Of a stretch of 43,780 bases of DNA, positions 24,337 through 31,201 are shown one piece after another. Positions within the stretch are counted from its first letter, which is position 1; each line of letters begins with the position of its first letter. Position numbers and translations under genes: made by a program. The notes beneath the pieces were generated by a model. The model made no database searches. It had not been told where the DNA came from and saw only the letters and a program-made list of their open reading frames with translations. Source of the DNA: Armatimonadota bacterium. Lineage in GTDB: Bacteria; Armatimonadota; UBA5829; DSUL01. The DNA is taken from the NCBI GenBank assembly GCA_020846715.1, contig JADLDK010000031.1, positions 1 to 43,780 of the forward strand, in the 5' to 3' direction.

Positions 24337-25629
24337 ATGAATCGCTCTCACAAGTTCCGGACCTTTCGCCTTGCCAGCCTGGCTATCGCGCTGATGGCTG
24401 CGGGCTCTGCATATGCGCAGGCGCCCTCAGCTTCACCTTCTTTTGCGCCGGGGTTTATCCTTGAGCGCTCTCCCAACATTGACGGCGTACGCGAGGCGGA
24501 TGAGTGGACAGTTTTTTCGACAGTGAAGACCGGCGATGGGGATGTGCTGGGCGCAGCGTCGTGGGATTCCGACAACCTTTACCTCATGGTTGAGGGGCCG
24601 GTTCTGTCCTCAGCGGTCGTGTATCTGGATGTCAAGATGGATGGATGGTTGAACGGTACGGACAATTACCAGATAACCGTCACGCCCAACGCGGACAAAG
24701 CTGATGTTCTGACTGAAGTGTACAGCTCTGATGCGCCTTCCCCCGCCACAGCCCTGACAAAGGTGGCCGTCGGCGTGCGCGCGGCTTCCAGGACAAGTGA
24801 TGGCCGCACGGTTGTGGAGATTGCCATTCCCAGGGATGGCCTTGCGGACCTGAAACTGGCGCCCAGGACGAAGGTGGGAGTGTCGTGTGGGGCGACGCTT
24901 GCCTCAGACCCCGGCAAAACTTACCCTGCCGACCCGCGCGAGCGTATAGAGCCGCTTTTGCTCGTGAACGAGCTGAGCTCGGGCGTGGATGGGGTGAATC
25001 TGGAATTGAGAATCCGCGACCGGCGCGTCGTTCCCGGGCAGACGCTGAGCCTGGACTTTTTTGCCAAGAACACGTCTGAGCTGCCTCTCAAATACAACAA
25101 CTTCGCGATCGGCGGAGAGGCGCGCGTGGCTGATCTGGTGAACTACCTGCGCGTGCGCGGCGGTGAGCTTGAGGCAGGCAAGACGCTGAAGTGGGGCTAT
25201 TCGACGGACCTGCCTCAGACTATGCCCCTCGGAGCCTACGTGATGGAAGCGCGCTTCAACCTTGCGGACGGCCGCCAGGGTACGGTGCTGTCCAGCTTTG
25301 AAGTGGTTGAGGTACTGGACGCCAGTCTGGACCTGGGAAACGGCCCGATCAGCCCCATCAGTGAGCGCAAGATGTTCGTGGTTATCCGCAACAACAAGAA
25401 TCGCTCTATCAAGGGGACTGTAACCCTCAAGCTGCCCGCAGAGCTGGCGTCGGGGTTGGACCGCACAGAGGCGAAGTTCTGGATTCAGGCTGAAAATGAG
25501 GTGATCCGGGCGCCGTTCAAGTTCAAACCGAAGGAGCCTGTCGCCGCCGGGCATTATCCGGTGACAGCAGAGGTCTCAAGCGGAGACTTCACCCGGACGC
25601 TGGACGCGGTGCTGCAGGTGGGGCGCTGA
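24337..25629 (+). CDS. Secreted protein with CBM9/DOMON-like N-terminal domain
   Basis: The protein is 430 residues from ATG 24337. A signal peptide ends near residue 28 (SAYAQAPSAS). The N-terminal part (about 37-200) resembles the CBM9-like fold: SPNIDGVREADEWTVF, then AASWDSDNLYLMVEG, with later strands TDNYQITVTPN and TVVEIAIPRDGL. In the family this domain binds carbohydrate or heme. Residues 215-430 contain Ig-like or fibronectin-like strands (LRIRDRRVVPGQTLSLDFFAKNTSE and a second repeat near 330), so it looks like a multi-domain surface protein. It has its own strong promoter. I cannot assign a substrate. Confidence 0.75.
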   Translation: MNRSHKFRTFRLASLAIALMAAGSAYAQAPSASPSFAPGFILERSPNIDGVREADEWTVFSTVKTGDGDVLGAASWDSDNLYLMVEGPVLSSAVVYLDVKMDGWLNGTDNYQITVTPNADKADVLTEVYSSDAPSPATALTKVAVGVRAASRTSDGRTVVEIAIPRDGLADLKLAPRTKVGVSCGATLASDPGKTYPADPRERIEPLLLVNELSSGVDGVNLELRIRDRRVVPGQTLSLDFFAKNTSELPLKYNNFAIGGEARVADLVNYLRVRGGELEAGKTLKWGYSTDLPQTMPLGAYVMEARFNLADGRQGTVLSSFEVVEVLDASLDLGNGPISPISERKMFVVIRNNKNRSIKGTVTLKLPAELASGLDRTEAKFWIQAENEVIRAPFKFKPKEPVAAGHYPVTAEVSSGDFTRTLDAVLQVGR

Positions 25630-25653
25630 CAAGAAGAGAAGCCGGGAGCCAGA

Positions 25654-25727
25654 TAGCGGAGGTCGGACTCGAACCGACGACTCCACGGGTATGAACCGTG
25701 TGCTCTAACCAACTGAGCTACTCCGCC
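25654..25727 (-). tRNA. tRNA-Met (elongator, anticodon CAT)
   Basis: A complete cloverleaf of about 74 bases on the minus strand. The acceptor is GGCGGAG/CTCCGCT with a G-U first pair. The D arm is GCTC...GAGC, the anticodon stem CACGG/CCGTG with loop TTCATAC, and the T arm GTCGG-TTCGAGT-CCGAC. It resembles E. coli elongator tRNA-Met. It lacks the initiator traits of a C-A mismatch at the top and three G-C pairs in the anticodon stem; tRNA-Ile2 with a modified CAT is less likely. The 3' CCA is not encoded. A promoter lies upstream. Confidence 0.93.
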
Positions 25728-25768
25728 ACAAAAATGCCTCTGCTATAGGCGCCTCTTTGGCAGGCGGT

Positions 25769-25798
25769 ATTATATACAAAACCGCACGCGGCCTTCAA
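25769..25798 (-). promoter_or_regulatory. Promoter of tRNA-Met
   Basis: On the minus strand TTGAAG (25793-25798) and TATAAT (25769-25774), 18 bases apart, about 40 bases upstream of the tRNA. Confidence 0.7.
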
Positions 25799-25806
25799 CA
25801 GAGGGC

Positions 25807-26202
25807 TCACGACTCCCAGACAGACGTGGGTTTGGCGTCATCCAGAGAGCCGTCCGCAGGCATTGGCGTTCCCTGCTCATTGAAATGGATGGGGCGCTGG
25901 CAGAAGTCGCAATCAAACTCCGAGACCCCCACAAACACCGAGTTGGCGTTGTCACAGTAAGGACAGCGGATTTCGCGGCGCGGCGCTTTTTGCAGGTGGA
26001 TCATCCAGACAAAGACGCCAAACATCAATATCCCGCTCAGAACCATGAGTGGAACGGCCAGGAGCACCAGCGGAGCCATCAAGAACATGAGGAACCCGAC
26101 GCCCATCACCACGCCAAGCGGCTTGAGCAGTCCGTAACAACTGCGCTCAAGCTGGCGGATTGTGGCGAACTCTTTGCGCCAGATAACTGATACAGCCTTC
26201 AC
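25807..26202 (-). CDS. Small zinc-ribbon membrane protein, unknown
   Basis: The protein is 131 residues from GTG 26202, chosen because AGGAGAG lies just upstream. Residues about 1-22 are basic and amphipathic, two hydrophobic helices span about 25-68, and a CPYC (about 80) and CDFC (about 98) pair forms a probable zinc ribbon, followed by an acidic, flexible tail. I do not recognise a named family. A near-consensus promoter lies 38-66 bases upstream, so it is transcribed independently of the methyltransferase operon. Confidence 0.65.
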   Translation of the reverse strand: MKAVSVIWRKEFATIRQLERSCYGLLKPLGVVMGVGFLMFLMAPLVLLAVPLMVLSGILMFGVFVWMIHLQKAPRREIRCPYCDNANSVFVGVSEFDCDFCQRPIHFNEQGTPMPADGSLDDAKPTSVWES

Positions 26203-26239
26203 ACTCTCTCCTGTCTTGCCCGCGATCTTATTGAGAAGA

Positions 26240-26268
26240 ATTCTACCCTGCGCCCGGTGGGGTGTCAA
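26240..26268 (-). promoter_or_regulatory. Near-consensus promoter of the zinc-ribbon protein gene
   Basis: On the minus strand TTGACA (26263-26268) and TAGAAT (26240-26245) with a 17-base spacer. Confidence 0.8.
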
Positions 26269-26293
26269 ACGAGCGGATAGGGAGGTGGTGAGA

Positions 26294-26425
26294 GGCGGCG
26301 GTTGAAACCGCATTGGGTTCGACGGTCACAGCCGGCGGTTGAAACAGTCGCGGAAGCGGCATCGGGTTTAGCGCAGCCGGCGGTTGAAACCGCGCCTGCG
26401 CAAACGAAGTCTGCCTTCGCAGACT
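26294..26425. repeat. Cluster of palindromic repeats (GCGGTTGAAACCGC family) plus a hairpin
   Basis: Three copies of a GGCGGTTGAAAC core occur at 26294-26311, 26331-26347 (degenerate right arm) and 26376-26394, each built on the palindrome GCGGTT/AACCGC. A 7-bp hairpin AGTCTGC-CTTC-GCAGACT follows at 26408-26425. The last base pairs overlap the stop codon of the methyltransferase. Similar intergenic palindromes are known in several phyla (REP-like). Function is uncertain. Confidence 0.75.
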
Positions 26426-27605
26426 AGTGCGGAGTTGTTTCCAGTATTTGTTGCAGGGTGGCGGGGTCGGTTCTGTGGCCCATTTGCACCGCCAGGACAA
26501 ACTCCAGATTGTATCCTCTCGCGGATGGGCGCTGGCTGGAAACGCGGTAGCGTTTGTACGGCCTGTGAACCCAGGAGAGGCGGCCATGTTCCGACAGCAT
26601 TGTGAGCACGCGCTCCAGTGGAATCAGGCCGTCCGTCGAATAGCTCATCAGCACCCAGCGAGCCCTCAGACGGCCCAGAAGATCCCGCAGCGCCGTCTCC
26701 GCATGCCACCGCCGGCAGTAAGCGCTGTTGCGCAGTGTGCGCCAGTCGCGCCGTATGGCCGCTTTGTGTCCGCGCTCACCCGGCGTTACCCGCGCCGGAA
26801 TGGGCGGTTTATCCCACAGAGCTACTGTGTTGAGCAGGTGGTAGTTGGCGCCGTACTGGTGCTGGTTGTAGGGTGGGTCCAGATAGGCGATGTCGCAGTC
26901 TATGTGCGCTGCGAGTGTTGCGGCGTCTTCCTGAAACACCAGATTGTGCTCAGAGTTGTCCAGCAGCACAGGCGCGCGCAGCACCAGCGGCTCTTTTATC
27001 CGGTACCAGGCCGTCTGCGTTGCGCCACCCCAGCCCCGGTGGAACCCCTTGAATACACCGGAGGTGTTGGAGCACCAGCTCGTTCCCCACACCAGCGCGG
27101 CTGTCAGCAGGTCGCTTTCGGCTGGCGTGAGTTGTCCGGTCTCGGTGAGGTCGAATACGCGCTGGCGCATGGCATCCAGACGGCGTCCGTTGGCCTGTGT
27201 GAAGAACATGCGCTCATGATCCAGGTCCGGGCGTTCATCGTCAGCCGGGCAGTAGTGACGGGCGATGTATCCGCGCTGTCCGGGAAGACTGTTAAGATAG
27301 CCGAAGGCGGCGTCCATGCCCCCCAGGGCTGCGAAGGCAGGCGGGCGATTGAGCGAGATATAGGTATTGTTGATGCAGCGGGTGTACGGCTCCCAGTCAT
27401 TGGCTATCACCCGAAAGCCAAGGCTCTTGGCCAGGCGGCTCACAACGCCACTTCCGGAAAAAGCGTCAAAGAAAACACCTGTGCGGAGTCCCGTAAGCGC
27501 AATAGCTTCCGAGATGAGATCGCGCAGCTTGCGCTTGTTGCCAATATAGGCGATGAGTTGGTCGGTAACGTAGTCCCGCGACGCCAGGCGCCGAGCCTCC
27601 GTCAT
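26424..27605 (-). CDS. DNA adenine methyltransferase (D12 class), apparently orphan
   Basis: The protein is 393 residues from ATG 27605. D12 N6-adenine methyltransferase motifs appear in the alpha order: YIGNKRKL (about 20-27) as the motif X region, FFDAFSGSGVVS (about 45-56) for SAM binding (motif I), and catalytic DPPY at about 243-246 (motif IV, IAYLDPPYNQHQY). It methylates adenine in a specific DNA site that cannot be read from sequence. No restriction endonuclease gene is adjacent. The start overlaps the stop of the TolB-like gene (ATGA), so translation is coupled. The hairpin at 26408-26425 touches the stop codon. Confidence 0.88.
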   Translation of the reverse strand: MTEARRLASRDYVTDQLIAYIGNKRKLRDLISEAIALTGLRTGVFFDAFSGSGVVSRLAKSLGFRVIANDWEPYTRCINNTYISLNRPPAFAALGGMDAAFGYLNSLPGQRGYIARHYCPADDERPDLDHERMFFTQANGRRLDAMRQRVFDLTETGQLTPAESDLLTAALVWGTSWCSNTSGVFKGFHRGWGGATQTAWYRIKEPLVLRAPVLLDNSEHNLVFQEDAATLAAHIDCDIAYLDPPYNQHQYGANYHLLNTVALWDKPPIPARVTPGERGHKAAIRRDWRTLRNSAYCRRWHAETALRDLLGRLRARWVLMSYSTDGLIPLERVLTMLSEHGRLSWVHRPYKRYRVSSQRPSARGYNLEFVLAVQMGHRTDPATLQQILETTPH

Positions 27606-28780
27606 TTGCGGGCCGCTTTGAGAACCGGAGACCATGTGGCGGAGGAGTTTGATCCCTGACCCCTGGTGAGGTTGAGCGTCTTGCCGGTCTTCATGTCGTA
27701 GCGCCATAGATCGCCGCCAGACTCATACAGCATCCATTTTCCATCCGGGCTGAAGAGCGGGCGGTGAGCGTCTCCCTTAACAAGTTGACGCAGCGTGCCG
27801 GAGCCGTCCGCAGCGACCAGCCATATCCCCTCTGGAGTCTGCGTGAGGTCGGAGGCCAGCCTGATGCGCTCAAAGCCGATACTCGCTGCGTCAGCGGTGA
27901 AGGCGGGATTGCGGAATCCGTCAGTCTTTGGCGACACGCTTATCAGCGCTCTGGCAGGCGCTTCAAAAGGAATGGGACCCTGCTCACTCTGCTGGGGATC
28001 GGGTTGGTAGATCGCCAGAAAGGAAGGACTCTGGTCTCCGATGCTTGCGACCGCCAGCGTGGAGCCGTCGGGCGACCAGCCGTACGTGCACTCGTTCACC
28101 AGCATTGGCGCGTTGGCGACATCCAGCAGAGTGCGCGTGACTGTCTGGTCGCCCAGTGAAAGGTAAGCCCGCTCTCCGATGAACAGATCGTCCTTCGCGC
28201 CGGAGCCCTGAGATGTTGCGGCGATCCAGCCGGTTTCAGGCGCAAAGACAGCGTTGGAATAGCGGCGCAGCGACGGTACGTCTGCTTCGTTGATCTGAAT
28301 GGCTTCATCCGCGTGCGACGGGAGGACTTTTTCCAGACCCTTGCCATCGAACCCGCACGCAAAGACGTGGGAATTGCTGATGTAGCCGATGACGCCGGCT
28401 CCTGCGGAGATATTTGACTGAGGCCCCTGCACGCTCAGCAGGCGACCGGAAGCGCGGCCGTCCGGGCGAACGCGCCCGAGCTGGTTGGTGTCTTTGGCAT
28501 ATTGAGCGGTGTAAAACACCCATTCTCCGCTGGCAGCGATTGCTGTTTCGCGGATTTCTCCTGGTTGGCCGACAACCTCTTTTGCTCCAGAGCCGTCAGC
28601 GTTCATACTCCACACCGCCGGTCCGGAGCCCCGGTCGCTGACGAAGAATATCTCGCCGGGCCGGGCAACTGAGTGTGTCCAGCCGCCCGCGGCCAGCCAG
28701 TTGGCCACCCAGATGAAGCCTACAACCAGCACAAAGGCAATCAGAATAAAAACGGCAAGGCTGCGTCGCTCTCTACTCAC
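27602..28780 (-). CDS. Membrane-anchored TolB-like beta-propeller protein
   Basis: The protein is 392 residues. A single transmembrane segment (about 7-29, LAVFILIAFVLVVGFIWVANWLA) anchors an extracytoplasmic propeller. PD40-type repeats are evident: EIFFVSDRGSGPAVWSMNADGSG, YGWSPDGSTLAVASIG, and FSPDGKWMLYESGGDLWRYDM. TolB-like propellers bind partner proteins or peptides at the cell envelope, and this one is not in a tol-pal locus. The start is GTG 28780 with GGAG 8 bases upstream; it lies 15 bases after the D-aminoacylase and overlaps the methyltransferase start, so all three are one leftward operon. Confidence 0.83.
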   Translation of the reverse strand: MSRERRSLAVFILIAFVLVVGFIWVANWLAAGGWTHSVARPGEIFFVSDRGSGPAVWSMNADGSGAKEVVGQPGEIRETAIAASGEWVFYTAQYAKDTNQLGRVRPDGRASGRLLSVQGPQSNISAGAGVIGYISNSHVFACGFDGKGLEKVLPSHADEAIQINEADVPSLRRYSNAVFAPETGWIAATSQGSGAKDDLFIGERAYLSLGDQTVTRTLLDVANAPMLVNECTYGWSPDGSTLAVASIGDQSPSFLAIYQPDPQQSEQGPIPFEAPARALISVSPKTDGFRNPAFTADAASIGFERIRLASDLTQTPEGIWLVAADGSGTLRQLVKGDAHRPLFSPDGKWMLYESGGDLWRYDMKTGKTLNLTRGQGSNSSATWSPVLKAARK

Positions 28781-28795
28781 GTCACTTTCTCCGGA

Positions 28796-30403
28796 TTACG
28801 CTCGCGATTCCCTCAGCACACTCCCGCTCTGGACACCGGTGATTTTGTAGTCTCTCAGCGCAAACTCCCCGTTGACCAGCACGTGCTCAATACCCGCAGA
28901 GAGCTGATGAGGCTCAACGAACGTTGCCGTATCCTGCACGGAGACGGGGTCAAAGACGACGATGTCCGCTTTGCATCCGGCCTGCAGGCGTCCTCTGTTC
29001 TTTATTCCCAGACGGTCTGTAGCAAGAGAAGTCATCTTCTGAATCGCCAGCTCCAGCGGGATCACGCCCCGGTCGCGGACGTAGTGGGAGAGGATGCGCG
29101 GAAACGTCCCAAACGCGCGCGGGTGCGGCCTTCCCTTGCTCATCGGTCCACTGCAGGCGCGCGCAGTTGCGTCTGAACCAAACAGCGTGTATGGCGTGCG
29201 CATGACAGCTTCCACGTCCGTTTCCGACAGACAGAAGTGAACCATCCCGATTTCGAAATCCTCTTCAAGCAGGAAATCCAGCAGCGCGGGCACAGGCTCT
29301 TTGCCGAGCTTAGCGGCAATCTGCGCCATATTCAGCCCTTCCGTCCAGCGGTTTTGCTCTGTGCGCACTGAAGAGATGACGATGCTCTCCATCCCACCGG
29401 CATCATACTGATACCCGCCAGGCTCAAAGTCTCGCGTCACCTCCGCTTCAATCTGCGCCCGGGTCTCAGGGTCCGTCAGGCGCGCGCGCATAGCCTGTGC
29501 CCCTCCGGAGTGCGCCCAGGCGGGAATGGCCGTATCCAGTCCTGTGCTGGTGGCAATGTAAGGGTACTGATCCGCCGTCACATCTACTCCGCGAAAACGG
29601 GCCTGCTCGATCAGTTCAAGCGCGCAAATGGCGTCTCCGTGGTTGGATTTCCCACAGGCTTTCAGGTGAGAAATCTGGACTTTTGCGCCGGATTTTTCTC
29701 CGATTTCGATGGCTTCGCGAACGCTGTTCAACAGATCATCAGCTTCGCTTCGCATGTGAGTGGCGTAAATGCCCCCGCGAGCGGCCACCGGCTGACACAG
29801 CGCGACGAGCTCCTCAGTGGAGGCGTAGCAGCTCGGAGGGTAGATCAGGCCAGTTGAAAGACCGATCGCGCCCTCATCCATCGCCCGCGCAACGACGGAC
29901 TGCATTTCGCTGATTTCTGAGGGTGTGGCGGGTCTGTCCTCTTCACCGACCACCTGACGGCGCACATTGCCGTGTCCGAGAAGCGTGCAGAAGTTGACAC
30001 TCGATCCGCGCTCTTCCAGCACGTCCAGCATCTCGCCCATTTCCGTCCAATTGAGATCAATCCCCATCCGCTTCCAGGCGTCCTGCGCGCGCCGCCGGGC
30101 TTCGGGCCCGCCGATCGGAGCGTCTGAGGCTCCGCAGTTGCCATTGACCTCCAGCGTCATCCCCTGAGAGATTTTGCTCTCGCAGGTCGGGTTAACCAGC
30201 AGCGTCATGTCTGTGTGGGCGTGAAAATCCACAAAGCCGGGACAGACAACTTTGCCAGAGACATCCAGCAATTCAGCGCCGTCGCGCGGCCCTTCGTCCA
30301 CCCAGGCTATATCCTGTCCGGATAAGCGCACGTCTCCTCTGCGTCCTGCGCTACCGGTACCGTCCACAATCGTCCCACCCGTCAGAATTATGTCCTTGTG
30401 CAT
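28796..30403 (-). CDS. N-acyl-D-amino-acid deacylase (D-aminoacylase) family amidohydrolase
   Basis: The protein is 535 residues. Features of the family: a small beta-sandwich subdomain formed by the termini (IILTGGTIVDGTG; LQAGCKADIVVFDP), HAH at 61-63 in VDFHAHTD, the bridging Cys near residue 90 (NGNCG), ATHMRSE, SHLK and a terminal catalytic Asp in FGSDAT. These enzymes hydrolyse N-acyl-D-amino acids or related D-amino-acid dipeptides using one or two zinc ions in the cytoplasm. The actual substrate is unknown; peptidoglycan D-amino acid recycling is plausible. It is the first gene of the operon with the TolB-like and methyltransferase genes. The 18-bp tandem repeats lie 42 bases upstream. 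Confidence 0.9.
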   Translation of the reverse strand: MHKDIILTGGTIVDGTGSAGRRGDVRLSGQDIAWVDEGPRDGAELLDVSGKVVCPGFVDFHAHTDMTLLVNPTCESKISQGMTLEVNGNCGASDAPIGGPEARRRAQDAWKRMGIDLNWTEMGEMLDVLEERGSSVNFCTLLGHGNVRRQVVGEEDRPATPSEISEMQSVVARAMDEGAIGLSTGLIYPPSCYASTEELVALCQPVAARGGIYATHMRSEADDLLNSVREAIEIGEKSGAKVQISHLKACGKSNHGDAICALELIEQARFRGVDVTADQYPYIATSTGLDTAIPAWAHSGGAQAMRARLTDPETRAQIEAEVTRDFEPGGYQYDAGGMESIVISSVRTEQNRWTEGLNMAQIAAKLGKEPVPALLDFLLEEDFEIGMVHFCLSETDVEAVMRTPYTLFGSDATARACSGPMSKGRPHPRAFGTFPRILSHYVRDRGVIPLELAIQKMTSLATDRLGIKNRGRLQAGCKADIVVFDPVSVQDTATFVEPHQLSAGIEHVLVNGEFALRDYKITGVQSGSVLRESRA

Positions 30404-30444
30404 CTCGACAGAGGTTTATCCGCGCGTGACCGGCTTTCCTTTAC

Positions 30445-30534
30445 GGCCACTGTGGCCGACACGGCCGCTCTGGCCAACACGGCCACTCTGGCCGACACGG
30501 CCGCTCTGGCCAACACGGCCACTCTGGCCAAAGC
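30445..30534. repeat. Five 18-bp tandem repeats in a divergent promoter region
   Basis: Five units of 18 bases: GGCCACTGTGGCCGACAC, GGCCGCTCTGGCCAACAC, GGCCACTCTGGCCGACAC, GGCCGCTCTGGCCAACAC, GGCCACTCTGGCCAAAGC. Each carries GGCC-N5-GGCC. Units alternate A/G at two positions, giving a 36-base super-period. They lie between the D-aminoacylase start and yjbQ. Confidence 0.9.
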
Positions 30535-30554
30535 ATCCAGTCGTCCGCTATGCT
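30526..30554 (+). promoter_or_regulatory. Weak putative promoter of yjbQ
   Basis: TGGCCA (30526-30531, in the last 18-bp repeat) and TATGCT (30549-30554) with a 17-base spacer. The -35 matches only 4 of 6. Confidence 0.3.
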
Positions 30555-30597
30555 TCCACAGGCGCAGCTTGACAGGGCGGCCCGCAGGGAGATTTGT

Positions 30598-31011
30598 ATG
30601 AAAGCGTACACAGACTATCTCTGGTTCAACACGGAAAAGCAGAAGGAGTTTGTCAACATCACATCAGACTGTGAGCGGATACTGAGAGAGTCCGGCATCC
30701 GTGACGGGATGATGCTGGTTTCGGCGATGCACATCACCGCCGGAATCTGGGTAAACGACAACGAGTCTGGAATTCTCGCGGACGCGATGGAGTTTCTGGA
30801 GCGTCTGGCTCCGTTTGACAGGGGCTATCGCCATCATCGCACGGGTGAGACCAATGGTGATGCGCACCTGAAGAATCTTCTGACGCACCATCAGGCGATT
30901 ATTCCCGTCACTGCCGGAACACTGGACCTTGGCCCGTGGCAGACGATCTTTTATGCGGAGTTTGACGGTCAGCGCCGCAAGCGGGTAGTCGTCAAGGTGA
31001 TGGGAGAGTAG
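30598..31011 (+). CDS. yjbQ: YjbQ family protein (secondary thiamine-phosphate synthase-like)
   Basis: The protein is 137 residues from ATG 30598 with GGGAG 7 bases upstream. The UPF0047/YjbQ pattern is clear: F-VNITSDCERILRESGI near the N-terminus, SAMHITAGIWVNDNESGILAD, HRTGETNGDAHLKNLLTHHQAIIPVTAGTLDLGPWQTIFYAEFDG, and the terminal KRVVVKVMGE. Members have been reported to complement loss of thiamine-phosphate synthase, but the physiological role is unsettled. An earlier in-frame start at 30550 would read through part of the region after the tandem repeats and is not favoured. Confidence 0.9.
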   Translation: MKAYTDYLWFNTEKQKEFVNITSDCERILRESGIRDGMMLVSAMHITAGIWVNDNESGILADAMEFLERLAPFDRGYRHHRTGETNGDAHLKNLLTHHQAIIPVTAGTLDLGPWQTIFYAEFDGQRRKRVVVKVMGE

Positions 31012-31201
31012 CCTGACGTCTCAGGTGCGCTGTTGACGGGCTTCGAAGCGCGAGGTAGCGACGTCGAGCTTGTCGTGCCTGGCGCGAGCTCCGTGGCAGG
31101 TCTTCGGGCAGGAACAACAACGGCGCGGCGCGCTTGCGCCGGGTGAGGGCATCGGGTATTGTGCGTGTGACTTTCAGGAACTATGCAAAGGAGTAGCTAA
31201 A

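Noticed and set aside
25654-25727. tRNA-Met as an integration site
   Set aside because: No integrase, direct repeat of the tRNA end or foreign-looking block was seen beside it.
30252-30572. Plus-strand frame through the 18-bp repeats giving LWPTRP repeats
   Set aside because: It is antisense to the start of the D-aminoacylase gene and has no ribosome-binding site; the repeats explain the amino acid pattern.
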